In this document: in pieces, positions 48,115 to 58,144 of the stretch
Layout: every line of letters starts with the position of its first letter
Numbering within the stretch: position 1 is the first letter of the stretch
NCBI GenBank assembly: GCA_003216955.1
Contig: QCHZ01000002.1
Coordinates: 62,001 to 126,000 of the forward strand
Source of the DNA: Prochlorococcus sp. AG-402-I21
Lineage (GTDB): Bacteria; Cyanobacteriota; Cyanobacteriia; PCC-6307; Cyanobiaceae
Direction: 5' to 3'
DNA length: 64,000 nt
The notes under the pieces: model-generated
Seen by the model: the letters and a program-made list of their open reading frames with translations, nothing else
What the model was told of the DNA's origin: nothing
The model's database searches: none
Position numbers and translations under genes: made by a program

Positions 48115-49292
48115 TCACTAAATTTTTCAAGAGGGTCTCTAGGCACTACGCCAGTTTTTAATAATTTTTGATCTAACCAACTTAAGAATCCAAAATCACC
48201 TTTACTGGCAGGCCATTCTGATTTGTTAATTTTGTTTGTTAACGCTATTACTTCATTTTTTGTAAATCTAACTTTCCTGCTGTAATGAGCAGATATTAAC
48301 CAAGAAAGACCTTGCAAAGATCCAACTTTATTTAACCAAGTTATTAAAGCTTTTTGTCCTCTAGGGAAAACCAGCCTTTCTATTACAGGAGCAATTTGTA
48401 TCAGCGGAATGTTTTTCCCAACAAGTTTATTAGCAGACAACTCCCAGCCTTTCTGCCAAGAAAAAGGATAAATACCAAAATGTGCTCTTTTATTTCTTAA
48501 ATTTGGTTTAAAAGCACTTCCAAAAATTTCTTTTATTTTTGGTATTTCCAACTTTTCAGGTCTTAAGAAGGAAGCAAAAAGAACCAAACGAAGCCAACCT
48601 TTTCTTCTAGCAATTGGAGTATCAATTAGCTCTTCAGACCCCTTCTCTCTTGAATGAAACAATAATGGGGTAGGGTCTAAATCAAAAAGCTCTGGAGGAG
48701 TCTCTTCAATGCCCACAAGTGCATCAGTAACCAACAAAGATTTTGATGGTTTATGAAAACAAGATATTTCTTGAAATCGTCCTAAGCCAATATCAATTGG
48801 TCCCAATGAAATCCAATCACAACAATCACTATGAGGGAATCCATCAGCCAATAAAATATTTGTTCTTTTAGAGGGGATTCCCAACCAATCAAAAGGTAAT
48901 TGAAATGGAAAACTCCATTGCCCTGGGCAAACCCATATTTTTGAATCAGGAAAGGCTCTAGCCAAAGCAGGAAGAGCAATTTTATGTTCCAAACCAGAGG
49001 CAGTTGGTAAAACAATCGTTTTTACGGGACCGATTTTTTTTACAAGTACATTTATGTCATTTAGCAATTCTTCCGTAGGAGGGAGAGGGTTAATTATCAT
49101 CAATCCATTTTTTACTCTTACAACTAATAGCCTCACTGGGACAGCAACATAATAAATCCCCTGAAGTTGTTCAAAACTCCAAATTTGATTAGGAATTAAT
49201 TCCTTGAATATTGTTCTTTTTCTGCCATAAGGATAGAGCGGTAAAAGTGGCCACCAACTCCATTTTTGTTCAGCTAAAAGATTACTCATCAT
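48111..49292 (-). CDS. DUF4336 family protein
   Basis: 393 residues starting at ATG 49292 (a second ATG follows immediately). The N-terminal region KWSWWPLLPLYPYGRKRTIF and the mid block VVRVKNGLMIINPLPPTEELL are typical of the DUF4336 family, related to metallo-beta-lactamase-fold proteins, but the metal-binding histidines are not obvious. Function unknown. Next to mntB by 9 bases on the same strand, perhaps co-transcribed. Confidence 0.75.
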   Translation of the reverse strand: MMSNLLAEQKWSWWPLLPLYPYGRKRTIFKELIPNQIWSFEQLQGIYYVAVPVRLLVVRVKNGLMIINPLPPTEELLNDINVLVKKIGPVKTIVLPTASGLEHKIALPALARAFPDSKIWVCPGQWSFPFQLPFDWLGIPSKRTNILLADGFPHSDCCDWISLGPIDIGLGRFQEISCFHKPSKSLLVTDALVGIEETPPELFDLDPTPLLFHSREKGSEELIDTPIARRKGWLRLVLFASFLRPEKLEIPKIKEIFGSAFKPNLRNKRAHFGIYPFSWQKGWELSANKLVGKNIPLIQIAPVIERLVFPRGQKALITWLNKVGSLQGLSWLISAHYSRKVRFTKNEVIALTNKINKSEWPASKGDFGFLSWLDQKLLKTGVVPRDPLEKFSD

Positions 49293-49301
49293 TTAATTAA
49301 T

Positions 49302-50174
49302 TTAATTATTATTTATAAAAGTTTTGTTTTTAAATATTCCATATCTTGGGGCAAATAAAAATGCTATTAGAAATATTAATGTCTGGACTAAAACGATGGA
49401 TCCACCTGTTTCAATATCTGACCAATAACTTATATAAACACCTAGAATACTCGAAAATGAGCTGCTAATAACTGCTAATAAAGTCATCTTATCAAAACGA
49501 TCAGTCAATAAATAGGCTGTAGCACCAGGCGTAATAAGCATTGCCACAACAAGAATAATACCAACAGTTTGCAAACCTACTACTGCTGATAGAGACAATA
49601 AAGTTAATAATAAATAATGAAGAATACCTGTATTTATTCCTATAGATCTAGCATGCTTAGCATCAAAACAATACAGCATTAAATCTTTCCTAAATATAAG
49701 CAAAATAGATATAACAATAAACGATATTATTAAAGTCTGGTTAACATCTGAACGCGAAATACCAAGAGGGCTTCCAAAGAGTATTTGCATTAGATCAATA
49801 TTACTTTTAATTTTTGAAACTAATACAAGGCCTAATGCAAAAAAGCCAGTAAAAACAAGTCCTATCACTGTATCTTCTTTGATTCTAGATTTCTGTTTAA
49901 CAAATCCAATCAACGCAACTGAACCAACCCCAAAAACGAAAGCACCTAAGGAAAAAGGAAGCCCTAATGCATAAGCGACAACTACTCCTGGCATAACAGC
50001 ATGAGAAACCGCGTCGCCCATTAATGCCCAACCTTTTAATGTCATATAACAAGATAAAAGTCCGCAAACTCCTCCCACTAATGCGCTAACCATTAAAGCT
50101 CTTCTCATGAAGTCATGAGTTAATGGATCCAATAGCCACTCAATTGGCGTAATGGAAATTAGGAATTCACTCAT
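49302..50174 (-). CDS. mntB: Manganese ABC transporter permease MntB
   Basis: 290 residues with about eight hydrophobic segments, ABC-3 type. The family feature is the polar stretch GDAVSHAVMPGVVVAY (about 54-69). It forms a channel with MntA and MntC. It overlaps mntA by 8 bases. Confidence 0.9.
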   Translation of the reverse strand: MSEFLISITPIEWLLDPLTHDFMRRALMVSALVGGVCGLLSCYMTLKGWALMGDAVSHAVMPGVVVAYALGLPFSLGAFVFGVGSVALIGFVKQKSRIKEDTVIGLVFTGFFALGLVLVSKIKSNIDLMQILFGSPLGISRSDVNQTLIISFIVISILLIFRKDLMLYCFDAKHARSIGINTGILHYLLLTLLSLSAVVGLQTVGIILVVAMLITPGATAYLLTDRFDKMTLLAVISSSFSSILGVYISYWSDIETGGSIVLVQTLIFLIAFLFAPRYGIFKNKTFINNN

Positions 50175-50964
50175 TTATAAAATCTTTACTTGACGTTGGA
50201 CCTGATAAGGGGTTTGGGGGTATTCCTCCAAATGTTTTGTTTAGATTTTCCGAAGTAAAAACTTCCGAGGTTTCACCATAAGCAAGAACAGTCTTATTGA
50301 TAAGGACAACAAAATCACAAAAATCTCTCACATGATTCAAATCATGAGTAGATATCAAAATAGTGTGTCCCTCTTGTCGAAACTGAAGAAATAACTCAGC
50401 CATAAGCTTTTCAGTAGGTACATCAACTCCCGAAAAAGGCTCGTCTAAAAGAAGTACTGATGCCCGCTGAGCAATTGCTCTTGCAAGAAAAGCTCTTTTG
50501 CGTTGTCCTCCTGATAAAGATCCTATTGGTCTCTCTCTGAGATCCAAAAGATCAACTCTTTCAAGGGCATGAACAACGGCTCTTCTATCAGATTCTCTTG
50601 GTATTCGGAAGATATTCATAGCGCCATATCTCCCCATCATCACAACATCCCAAACGCTCACGGGAAATGAATAATCTATTCCTTCGTTTTGTGGAACATA
50701 TGCAACCGATTGCTCTTTCTGGGCTTGATTAACCTTCATACCATTGATCCTGATTTTCCCCCTTGAAGGTCTAACGAAACCCATTAGAGCCTTGAAAAAA
50801 GTTGATTTTCCTGCTCCATTCATCCCCACAAGACCACATATAGATCCAGCTTTTAAATTTAAACTTGCGTCATAGAGAGCAACTGTACCGTTGTAGTCAA
50901 CACAAACTTGGTCTGCCTCAATACGCATAAAATCTTTCTCATGGCTTTTAAAAATTGGGTTCAT
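50167..50964 (-). CDS. mntA: Manganese ABC transporter ATPase MntA
   Basis: 265 residues. Walker A GMNGAGKST (about 48-56), Q-loop, signature LSGGQRKRAFLARA (about 148-161), Walker B VLLLDEPFSG (about 171-180) and the His of the switch in ISTHDLNHV. ATG 50964 overlaps the mntC stop by 1 base (TAATG). A second ATG at 50928 gives the shorter MRIEADQV, also plausible. Confidence 0.93.
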   Translation of the reverse strand: MNPIFKSHEKDFMRIEADQVCVDYNGTVALYDASLNLKAGSICGLVGMNGAGKSTFFKALMGFVRPSRGKIRINGMKVNQAQKEQSVAYVPQNEGIDYSFPVSVWDVVMMGRYGAMNIFRIPRESDRRAVVHALERVDLLDLRERPIGSLSGGQRKRAFLARAIAQRASVLLLDEPFSGVDVPTEKLMAELFLQFRQEGHTILISTHDLNHVRDFCDFVVLINKTVLAYGETSEVFTSENLNKTFGGIPPNPLSGPTSSKDFINE

Positions 50965-51929
50965 TATTTTTTCAATTCTGAAATGGATAGGCCCTTAGTA
51001 ATTAATCGAACATTGTGCCTTAGTAAATCTATATAAGTAGGAGCAGGACCATTTAGATCTGAGAGTGAATCAACGTAGAAGGTCCCACCAAAAACAGCTC
51101 CGCTTGATTTCGCGACTTCCATTTGTGCTTTAGCACTCACAGTACTTTCGCAAAAAATTGTTGGGACTTCATTTTCTTTAATTTTTTTTATTAGATTCAC
51201 CATTCTCCTAGGGGTTACTTGACTTTCAGCATTAACTGGCCACAAATATGCCTCTTTCATTCCGTAATCACGGGCCAAATAAGTAAAAGCTCCTTCACAT
51301 GTCACCAAAAATCTTCTTTCTTTAGGAATAGAGGATAAAGAATCTCTGAGCTCTTTATCAAGCGTTTCAAGTTTAGCTTTATAGGTTGAAGCGTTAGATG
51401 AGTATTCAAGAGCTCCATCAGGATCGATTTTAATAAAAGCATCAACTATTTTATCTACATAATTCATAGCTCTTTTGGGTGACATCCAGGCATGAGGATT
51501 TGGCTTCCCTGAATAAGCATCACCCTCTATCAATAATGGATTCATCCCCTCGGTTAATTTCACATTGGGAATATCACCCGTGCTACTCATGAATTTCGAA
51601 AACCATGCTTCAAGACCTAAACCATTTTCAATAATCAATTTTGCTCCTTTAGTTTTTACAATATCACTAGGTGTAAATTGATAACTATGAATTTCTGCTC
51701 CTGGTTTCGTTATTGATTTAACTAGAATTCTATCCCCAGCAACATTTCTAGCAAGATCGGCCAAAATTGTAAAAGTAGTTAAAACGAAAGGTTTATCATT
51801 GCTTGGTCCATAAGTGTTTTTATTCACACATCCTGTCAAGAATAAAATATTTAAAGCAAGGAAAATAGATAAACTAATTATCTTGTTTTTCTTATAAATA
51901 TACTCAGAAAAAAACTTTTTATTAAACAT
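50964..51929 (-). CDS. mntC: Manganese-binding lipoprotein MntC
   Basis: 321 residues. A hydrophobic signal with the lipobox LTGC (Cys34) precedes the mature cluster-A1 binding protein. Predicted metal ligands are His in IHSYQF, His in PNPHAWM, Glu in CEGAFTY and Asp in VDSLSD. There is no histidine-rich loop of the ZnuA kind, and the YLWPVNAESQVTPRRM and GPAPTYIDLLR blocks match cyanobacterial MntC, so Mn rather than Zn is likely. First gene of the operon mntCAB. It supplies the metal for the oxygen-evolving complex. Confidence 0.9.
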   Translation of the reverse strand: MFNKKFFSEYIYKKNKIISLSIFLALNILFLTGCVNKNTYGPSNDKPFVLTTFTILADLARNVAGDRILVKSITKPGAEIHSYQFTPSDIVKTKGAKLIIENGLGLEAWFSKFMSSTGDIPNVKLTEGMNPLLIEGDAYSGKPNPHAWMSPKRAMNYVDKIVDAFIKIDPDGALEYSSNASTYKAKLETLDKELRDSLSSIPKERRFLVTCEGAFTYLARDYGMKEAYLWPVNAESQVTPRRMVNLIKKIKENEVPTIFCESTVSAKAQMEVAKSSGAVFGGTFYVDSLSDLNGPAPTYIDLLRHNVRLITKGLSISELKK

Positions 51930-52003
51930 ATATTTTAAATTAGAAAATATTAATGTTTTATCTAAATATAAGTCAAAGATATACCAGAAGAAAAGTTATA
52001 AAC

Positions 52004-53359
52004 TTAAACTGATTTAACTTTGTAATTAATAGATTGAGAATGAATCCATTCTTTTGATTGCTTTAAAAAAGCCACCCAATCAACTCTTTCTAGCTCAGCA
52101 GCTTTTGATACTAGTTGAGGAGCTTGTTGCTTAATAAGTTCTAAATCAGGTTGAGTTACTCCATTATTAAGAGCCATCCAATCAGCCATCGATCTCCCAA
52201 CCACTCTTGTTAAATAAGCAGCACTCAAGGCCTGAATTGTTCCAGCAGCAACCCAAGAGGAGCCATCAAGCTTTGCCAAGCTCAACAAGGACTGTCCACT
52301 CCATTCGACCACTCCTTGAGCAATTGCAGCCATTGCTAGTTGTCGTGAGACTGCCTCAAGTAATTCTGGCTTCATTTTGGAAGACCATATTTTCGACATT
52401 TCTTTGATCATCAAGCCATTAACCACTGCAACTGCAAGCAAATCAGTTGAGGCGACAGGGGAGGCGAAAACGATACCAGCAACTATCCACTGAGATCTTG
52501 TTTGAATAACTTTGAATTTTTCTCTTCTTAATTTTTCTAAATCTTTTTGCCAAGAAGTATGCAATCGAGACAAAAGCCTTTGCTTGGTAATGTCTGTATT
52601 CTTCTTTGGATTTTCAAGAAGTTTCTTAATTGGAGAAAGAACAGTTGCCATTTCTGTTTGAGATCCATCCCATTTCAAAACTCTGTTAGTCCATCTATCT
52701 GGTAATTGAGCCTCTAATGCATTTCGCTCATCAGACCAATCAGTAGATTCTTTACTGGCAACCATTAGCCAGGCTGGTTGATCTGTAGGGATATTTTTAA
52801 TCCACAAAAGATCAGCTGCGCTCATTGGAAGTGCCAAAGAATAAACAATAAAATCTTGTTCTTGTATTAAATCTGGCAAAATCCAATTTCGATCTCTTAC
52901 CGGAAGAGCTGGTGGAAAAGAAACTTTTATTTGATTTTTTATTCCTAAAACTTTTTCCAATTGCTCTTTAACGGGTAATTTTACGCCTTTTGTTTTCAAG
53001 AAACCAATGCTTTGATCTTCGCTTCTATCAATAATTTTTTGCAAGGAATTAATTCTTTCTTTTTTTCTTTCACTTTGCTCTCCATCCTCAAGTAAGTACT
53101 CAAAATTCTCTAAAACGTCATGACATCTTCTTACCCATCCTTGAACAGTAGAGGGAGCATCAAATGAAACCTTTCCTGGTTTTAAAAAATAAAAAATACA
53201 ACCAAGGCCTAACAGCAATCCAAGTCCACCCCCAGGGATATGGGCTACATCACTCAAAACCCATTGACCTGTAATAGTTAGTCCAATAAAAAGACTAATT
53301 TTCGGAATCGAAAAAGAAGGCAAGGAAAGAGGAGATTTTGTTAATGAATGATTTTCCAC
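52004..53359 (-). CDS. DUF697 family membrane protein lacking a GTP-binding loop
   Basis: 451 residues from GTG 53359. Two N-terminal hydrophobic segments (about 22-37 and 44-60), a middle domain, and a C-terminal DUF697 region (about 290-430, alanine- and leucine-rich with RSQWIVAGIVFASPVASTDLL and VVGRSMADW). Relatives in other cyanobacteria have a dynamin/Era-like G domain before DUF697; here no P-loop is present, and the place of the NKxD motif reads VASKES. The upstream gene of mntC, with a 74-base gap; function unknown. Confidence 0.65.
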   Translation of the reverse strand: MENHSLTKSPLSLPSFSIPKISLFIGLTITGQWVLSDVAHIPGGGLGLLLGLGCIFYFLKPGKVSFDAPSTVQGWVRRCHDVLENFEYLLEDGEQSERKKERINSLQKIIDRSEDQSIGFLKTKGVKLPVKEQLEKVLGIKNQIKVSFPPALPVRDRNWILPDLIQEQDFIVYSLALPMSAADLLWIKNIPTDQPAWLMVASKESTDWSDERNALEAQLPDRWTNRVLKWDGSQTEMATVLSPIKKLLENPKKNTDITKQRLLSRLHTSWQKDLEKLRREKFKVIQTRSQWIVAGIVFASPVASTDLLAVAVVNGLMIKEMSKIWSSKMKPELLEAVSRQLAMAAIAQGVVEWSGQSLLSLAKLDGSSWVAAGTIQALSAAYLTRVVGRSMADWMALNNGVTQPDLELIKQQAPQLVSKAAELERVDWVAFLKQSKEWIHSQSINYKVKSV

Positions 53360-53496
53360 GATTTCAATTAATACAGTTTCTTCTTAGCTAACTTTCATTT
53401 TAAAGCAAATTTTCCCTTAATAACCGCAAAGAAAGAAGGTTTTACGTTTTTAAGAAGAAAAATTTATGCCTAAAGAAATCAAATCATTCCGCAGGG

Positions 53497-54120
53497 ATGA
53501 ATAGCATTAGATGTGAAAGTGCTAATCAAGATATTCAAATATGTCGCAAAAGTACCGGCTATGCGTCACACTTGCCCCTATTGGCAAATAAGTTCATGGG
53601 TGACTCTTACACCAATAATCAGTCAGGTGGTGGCGATTTCCAAAACCAAAGACAAAATGGTCGTAATAATTTCAGAGGTGGGCGAGGGCCTAACAATAGA
53701 GAGGGAGGCTTTCGTATTCGCTTAAGTGATAATGAAATGCGAGCAGCTAGATCATTACAAGAAGCCTTTAATCTTCGATCTACTGTCGCTGTTCTAGGTT
53801 TCGCAGTAAGAACTCTTGCCCAAATGCTTGAAGATGGAAGTCTTGAAAATTTAGTCAACGAATATAGGTCTCAAGCGCCCGCCAATGACCAAAGAAGAGG
53901 CAGGGGTAACAGGGGAAGCTATAACGGTGAAAATAACAACTCAGTCAATACAAAGCCCAACCCTTTTGCAAGACCAGAAAAGCCAGTTAAAGAACAAGAG
54001 GTTGCTGATACTGATCAGGCAGACAATGTTGCTCAAGATCCGGCAGAAAAAGATAATGATGAAGCAACAGAAGCAAGTTCAAACGAAGATGATTCCACAA
54101 ATACAAGCGAGCAAGGATAA
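53497..54120 (+). CDS. Arg/Gly/Asn-rich protein with acidic tail
   Basis: 207 residues as read from ATG 53497. A better-supported start may be ATG 53596 (MGDSYTNNQSGGG), because the first 33 residues have no low-complexity character. It has an RGG-like N-terminal region (FRGGRGPNNREGG), then a short folded block of about 45 residues (FRIRLSDNEMRAARSLQEAF and VLGFAVRTLAQMLEDG), then a second RGG-like part and a long Asp/Glu/Asn tail. This layout resembles RNA-binding proteins, but no known domain is recognised. The stop is immediately followed by the GTG of trpS. Confidence 0.6.
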   Translation: MNSIRCESANQDIQICRKSTGYASHLPLLANKFMGDSYTNNQSGGGDFQNQRQNGRNNFRGGRGPNNREGGFRIRLSDNEMRAARSLQEAFNLRSTVAVLGFAVRTLAQMLEDGSLENLVNEYRSQAPANDQRRGRGNRGSYNGENNNSVNTKPNPFARPEKPVKEQEVADTDQADNVAQDPAEKDNDEATEASSNEDDSTNTSEQG

Positions 54121-55134
54121 GTGAATCAGAAGCGAGTCTTATCTGGTGTTCAACCCACAGGAGATGTTCATATTGGTAATTGGCTTGGAGCAATAAGAAA
54201 TTGGGTTGAATTACAAGAAAATTATGAAACATTTGTCTGCGTTGTTGATCTTCATGCGATAACGACTCCGCATGACCCAAAATCTCTTCATCAAAATTCT
54301 TTATCTACAGCGGCTTTGTACATCGCTTGTGGGATGAATCCTGATAAATGCTCAATATTCATTCAAAGTCAGATAACCGCACATAGCGAGCTTTGCTGGA
54401 TATTAAATTGCTTAACTCCTTTAAACTGGATGGAGAGAATGATTCAGTTCAAGGAAAAGTCAATTAAACAAGGCGACAATGTATCTATTGGATTATTAGA
54501 TTATCCAGTCCTTATGGCAGCGGATATTCTTCTCTATGACGCTGATTTGGTTCCTGTTGGAGAAGATCAAAAGCAGCATCTAGAGCTTGCGAGAGATATT
54601 GCTTCTCAACGAGTTAATTCAAAATTCGGAACAAAAGAGAATCCAATACTTAAAGTTCCAAATCCCTTAATTTTGAAAGAGTGTTCCAAAGTTATGAGCC
54701 TGACAGACGGAACAAAGAAAATGAGTAAAAGCGACCCAAATGAAAATAGTAGGATTACTTTATTAGACAGTCCAGATGTAATTACTAAAAAAATAAAACG
54801 TGCAAAAACCGACTCAGAATTAGGATTAGAATTCGGAAACCCTTCAAGACCTGAAGCAGATAATCTTTTAACAATTTATTCAATAATTTCTGGCCTAGGG
54901 AGAGAAAAAGCAGCTGAGTATTGCGCAGAAATGGGCTGGGGTAAATTCAAACCAGAATTTACAGAGGCCATGATTAACGTTCTTAAACCTATTCAAGAAA
55001 AATATAAAGAACTAATGAATGATCCTGAAGAATTAAAAAGTATACTAAATAAAGGCAAACTTACTGCCGAGGAAGTTTCTAAGTTAACATTAAATAGAGT
55101 CAAAGAAGCTCTAGGATTTTATTCAAATTTGTAG
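54121..55134 (+). CDS. trpS: Tryptophanyl-tRNA synthetase
   Basis: 337 residues, class I. The HIGH-type motif VHIGN (about 17-21) and the KMSKS motif KKMSKSDP (about 199-206) are present, with GVQPTGDVHIGNWLGAI near the N-terminus. GTG 54121 directly follows the stop of the previous gene, with no gap, so the two are probably translated together. Six bases separate it from thrS. Confidence 0.95.
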   Translation: MNQKRVLSGVQPTGDVHIGNWLGAIRNWVELQENYETFVCVVDLHAITTPHDPKSLHQNSLSTAALYIACGMNPDKCSIFIQSQITAHSELCWILNCLTPLNWMERMIQFKEKSIKQGDNVSIGLLDYPVLMAADILLYDADLVPVGEDQKQHLELARDIASQRVNSKFGTKENPILKVPNPLILKECSKVMSLTDGTKKMSKSDPNENSRITLLDSPDVITKKIKRAKTDSELGLEFGNPSRPEADNLLTIYSIISGLGREKAAEYCAEMGWGKFKPEFTEAMINVLKPIQEKYKELMNDPEELKSILNKGKLTAEEVSKLTLNRVKEALGFYSNL

Positions 55135-55140
55135 AAAATT

Positions 55141-57066
55141 ATGCCAATAATTACATTACCTGATGGAACTGAAAAAAAATATGATTCCGCTGTCACAATT
55201 GACCAAATAGCATCAGAAATTGGTCCTGGCTTAGCAAAAGCAGCTCTAGCGGGGAAAGTGAATGGGGAATTAATTGATACTTGTATTCCTATAACTCAAA
55301 ATTCTCATATACAGATTATTACGTCTAAAGATGATGAAGGACTAGAAATTATTAGACATTCATTCGCTCATCTTCTTGGACATGCTGTAAAGCAATTATA
55401 CCCCGAAGCAAAAATGGCAATAGGGCCAGTAATTGAAGATGGTTTTTATTATGATATTTCTTATAAAGATACCTTTACTCCTGATGATCTTCTCAAAATT
55501 GAGAAAAGAATGAAAGAGTTAGTTAACAGAGATTATAATGTATGTGTTGAAATAGTTAGTCCAGATAAAGCAAAGGAAGTTTTTACTGATAGAGGTGAAA
55601 CTTTCAAGCTGGACATAGTTAAAAATATCCCTAAAAATGAAATCATAAAGTTATACAGACATCAAGAATATATTGATATGTGCAGAGGTCCTCATGTTCC
55701 AAATACAAGGCATCTAAGAGTATTTAAGCTAATGAAAGTATCTGGGGCTTATTGGCGTGGAGACTCTAATAATGAAATGCTACAAAGAATATATGGAACA
55801 GCTTGGAAAAGCTCTAAAGAATTAAAAGAATATATCTCTAGAATTGAAGAAGCTGAGAAAAGAGATCATAGAAAATTAGGAAAAAAGTATTCACTTTTTC
55901 ACTCACAAGAAGAAGCACCCGGTATGGTTTTTTGGCACCCTAAAGGGTGGACTATTTATAGAATTTTAGAAGATTTTATTCGTGAAACCATTACAAAATA
56001 TGATTATCAGGAAGTCAAATCTCCGCAAGTAGTTGATAGAAGTCTTTGGGAGAAATCAGGCCATTGGGATAAATTTAAAGAAGATATGTTTACTACAACT
56101 TCAGAGAACAGGGAATATGCAATAAAACCTATGAATTGTCCATGCCACATACAAATATTCAATCAAGGTTTAAAAAGCTATCGAGATCTTCCTATTAGAC
56201 TTTCTGAATTTGGTTCTTGTCATCGCAATGAGCCTTCTGGTGCACTGCATGGCTTAATGAGGGTAAGAAATTTTGTTCAAGATGATGCACACATATTTTG
56301 TACCGATGAACAAATCCAAGAAGAAGTCCAAAATTTTATTGATTTGGTATTTGAGGTTTATAAAACCTTTGGCTTTGATTCAATTCTTATTAAGCTCTCA
56401 ACAAGACCAGAGAAAAGGGTTGGGAGTGATGATATCTGGGATAAATCAGAAAAAGCCTTATCTGAGGCACTTGATTCAAAAGGATTAGATTGGTCGCTAC
56501 TCCCTGGAGAAGGTGCCTTCTATGGTCCAAAAATAGAATTCTCCTTAAAAGATTGTCTCAACAGAGTATGGCAATGCGGAACAATTCAAGTAGATTTCTC
56601 CATGCCTCAAAGGCTCAATGCAAGTTATATAGATATTACAGGAAGGAAACAAACACCTGTAATGCTTCACAGAGCTATTTTAGGTTCTTTTGAAAGATTT
56701 ATTGGGATTTTAATTGAGAATTATTCAGGAAATTTTCCTACATGGTTATCACCTGTTCAAATAATGATTATGAGCATAACTGATAGAAATAATGAAGCAT
56801 GTTTTCGTACTAAAGATAAATTAGTTGACTTTGGGTTCAGAGCTGAAATTGATATCAGAAATGAAAAAGTCGGTTTTAAAATACGAGAACATACTATGCA
56901 AAGAATACCTTTCTTGATAATTGTTGGAGATAAGGAAGAAGAAAATAATGTAATCTCAGTAAGGACTAGAGAAGGTAAAGATCTTGGAAATATGAGTATA
57001 GACAAGTTTAAATTAATAATTGACGAATCAATTAGCAAAAAAGGTATACAAGTTAATCAATCCTAA
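55141..57066 (+). CDS. thrS: Threonyl-tRNA synthetase
   Basis: 641 residues. N-terminal TGS domain (about 1-60), the editing domain with [11 protein letters not shown] (about 77-87, the HxxxH zinc-type site), then the class II catalytic core with the zinc ligand in [10 protein letters not shown] (about 331-340), [16 protein letters not shown] and a C-terminal anticodon-binding domain. Start ATG 55141. Confidence 0.96.
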   Translation: MPIITLPDGTEKKYDSAVTIDQIASEIGPGLAKAALAGKVNGELIDTCIPITQNSHIQIITSKDDEGLEIIRHSFAHLLGHAVKQLYPEAKMAIGPVIEDGFYYDISYKDTFTPDDLLKIEKRMKELVNRDYNVCVEIVSPDKAKEVFTDRGETFKLDIVKNIPKNEIIKLYRHQEYIDMCRGPHVPNTRHLRVFKLMKVSGAYWRGDSNNEMLQRIYGTAWKSSKELKEYISRIEEAEKRDHRKLGKKYSLFHSQEEAPGMVFWHPKGWTIYRILEDFIRETITKYDYQEVKSPQVVDRSLWEKSGHWDKFKEDMFTTTSENREYAIKPMNCPCHIQIFNQGLKSYRDLPIRLSEFGSCHRNEPSGALHGLMRVRNFVQDDAHIFCTDEQIQEEVQNFIDLVFEVYKTFGFDSILIKLSTRPEKRVGSDDIWDKSEKALSEALDSKGLDWSLLPGEGAFYGPKIEFSLKDCLNRVWQCGTIQVDFSMPQRLNASYIDITGRKQTPVMLHRAILGSFERFIGILIENYSGNFPTWLSPVQIMIMSITDRNNEACFRTKDKLVDFGFRAEIDIRNEKVGFKIREHTMQRIPFLIIVGDKEEENNVISVRTREGKDLGNMSIDKFKLIIDESISKKGIQVNQS

Positions 57067-57089
57067 ATCAAAAACGATTGTAATAACTT

Positions 57090-58133
57090 ATGAATTTACT
57101 TGCTGGAGACCTTGGAGGGACAAAAACAATATTAGCTGTTTATTCAAACGAGAACTATCCAAAAAAATTATTTAAAAAGTACTATATTTCCTCAGAATGG
57201 AAATCTTTTTACTCAATATTTGAAGATTTTATTAAACATTTACCAGATCATATATCACTCCCTGAGTATGGTTGTATTGGAGTAGCAGGCCCAATAAAAG
57301 ACCAGAAAGTTACGATTACAAATCTAGGCTGGGATATAGAAACAGAAGAATTATCTCAGCTTTCAAAAATAAATAATATTGAATTAATAAATGATTTCTC
57401 AGTTTTAATATATGGGATTCCATTTTTCAAAAATGACCAATATGAAGTAATCCAAGGGACATTAAATCCTGAGACCAAAACCAACCAAGAATTAGTTGCA
57501 ATTATCGGAGCTGGTACTGGCTTAGGAATGTCTAGAGGATTAATTACACCTAAAAGCATTTTTATATTTCCCAGTGAGGGAGGTCATCGGGAATTTTCCC
57601 CAAGGACTGAAAACGAATGGGAATTAGTCAAATGGCTAAAAAAGAAGCTAAATATTCAAAGAGTATCGATTGAAAGAATAGTCAGTGGGACAGGCCTTGG
57701 AATGATTGCGAGATGGAAATTGGATGATCCATTAAATGAAAGCCACCCACTTCAGGAAACTTTAAAAAAAATGGATAGTGGTAAATCAGCTTTCACAGAT
57801 TTACCCGCACTTGTTTGGGAAAAAGCAAATAACGGAGACAAATTAATGTCTGAAGCTATGAAATTATGGCTAAATGCTTATGGATCTGCAGCTGGAGACC
57901 TTGCTTTACAAGAACTTTGCTCTTCAGGGTTATGGATTTCAGGTGGAACAGCCGCAAAAAACCTCGATGGAATAAACTCTTCTAACTTCCTAAATGCATT
58001 TAGTAATAAGGGTCGCTTTCAATCTTATTTAAAGGAAATCCCATTGATTGTTCTTAAAGATCCAGAAGCGACATTATTCAGTTCAGCTTGCAGAGCACGC
58101 TTAAGTGCCGAATCAAATGGGAGACTTAGCTAA
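57090..58133 (+). CDS. glk: Glucokinase
   Basis: 347 residues of the ROK-unrelated cyanobacterial/proteobacterial glucokinase. The ATP phosphate-binding loop is GDLGGTKT (about 6-13), followed by LINDFSVLIYG, IIGAGTGLGM (about 138-147), SEGGHREF (sugar-binding Glu/His) and VSGTGLG. Phosphorylates glucose released from sucrose or glycogen. Start ATG 57090. Confidence 0.93.
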   Translation: MNLLAGDLGGTKTILAVYSNENYPKKLFKKYYISSEWKSFYSIFEDFIKHLPDHISLPEYGCIGVAGPIKDQKVTITNLGWDIETEELSQLSKINNIELINDFSVLIYGIPFFKNDQYEVIQGTLNPETKTNQELVAIIGAGTGLGMSRGLITPKSIFIFPSEGGHREFSPRTENEWELVKWLKKKLNIQRVSIERIVSGTGLGMIARWKLDDPLNESHPLQETLKKMDSGKSAFTDLPALVWEKANNGDKLMSEAMKLWLNAYGSAAGDLALQELCSSGLWISGGTAAKNLDGINSSNFLNAFSNKGRFQSYLKEIPLIVLKDPEATLFSSACRARLSAESNGRLS

Positions 58134-58144
58134 AGGATAAAAAC

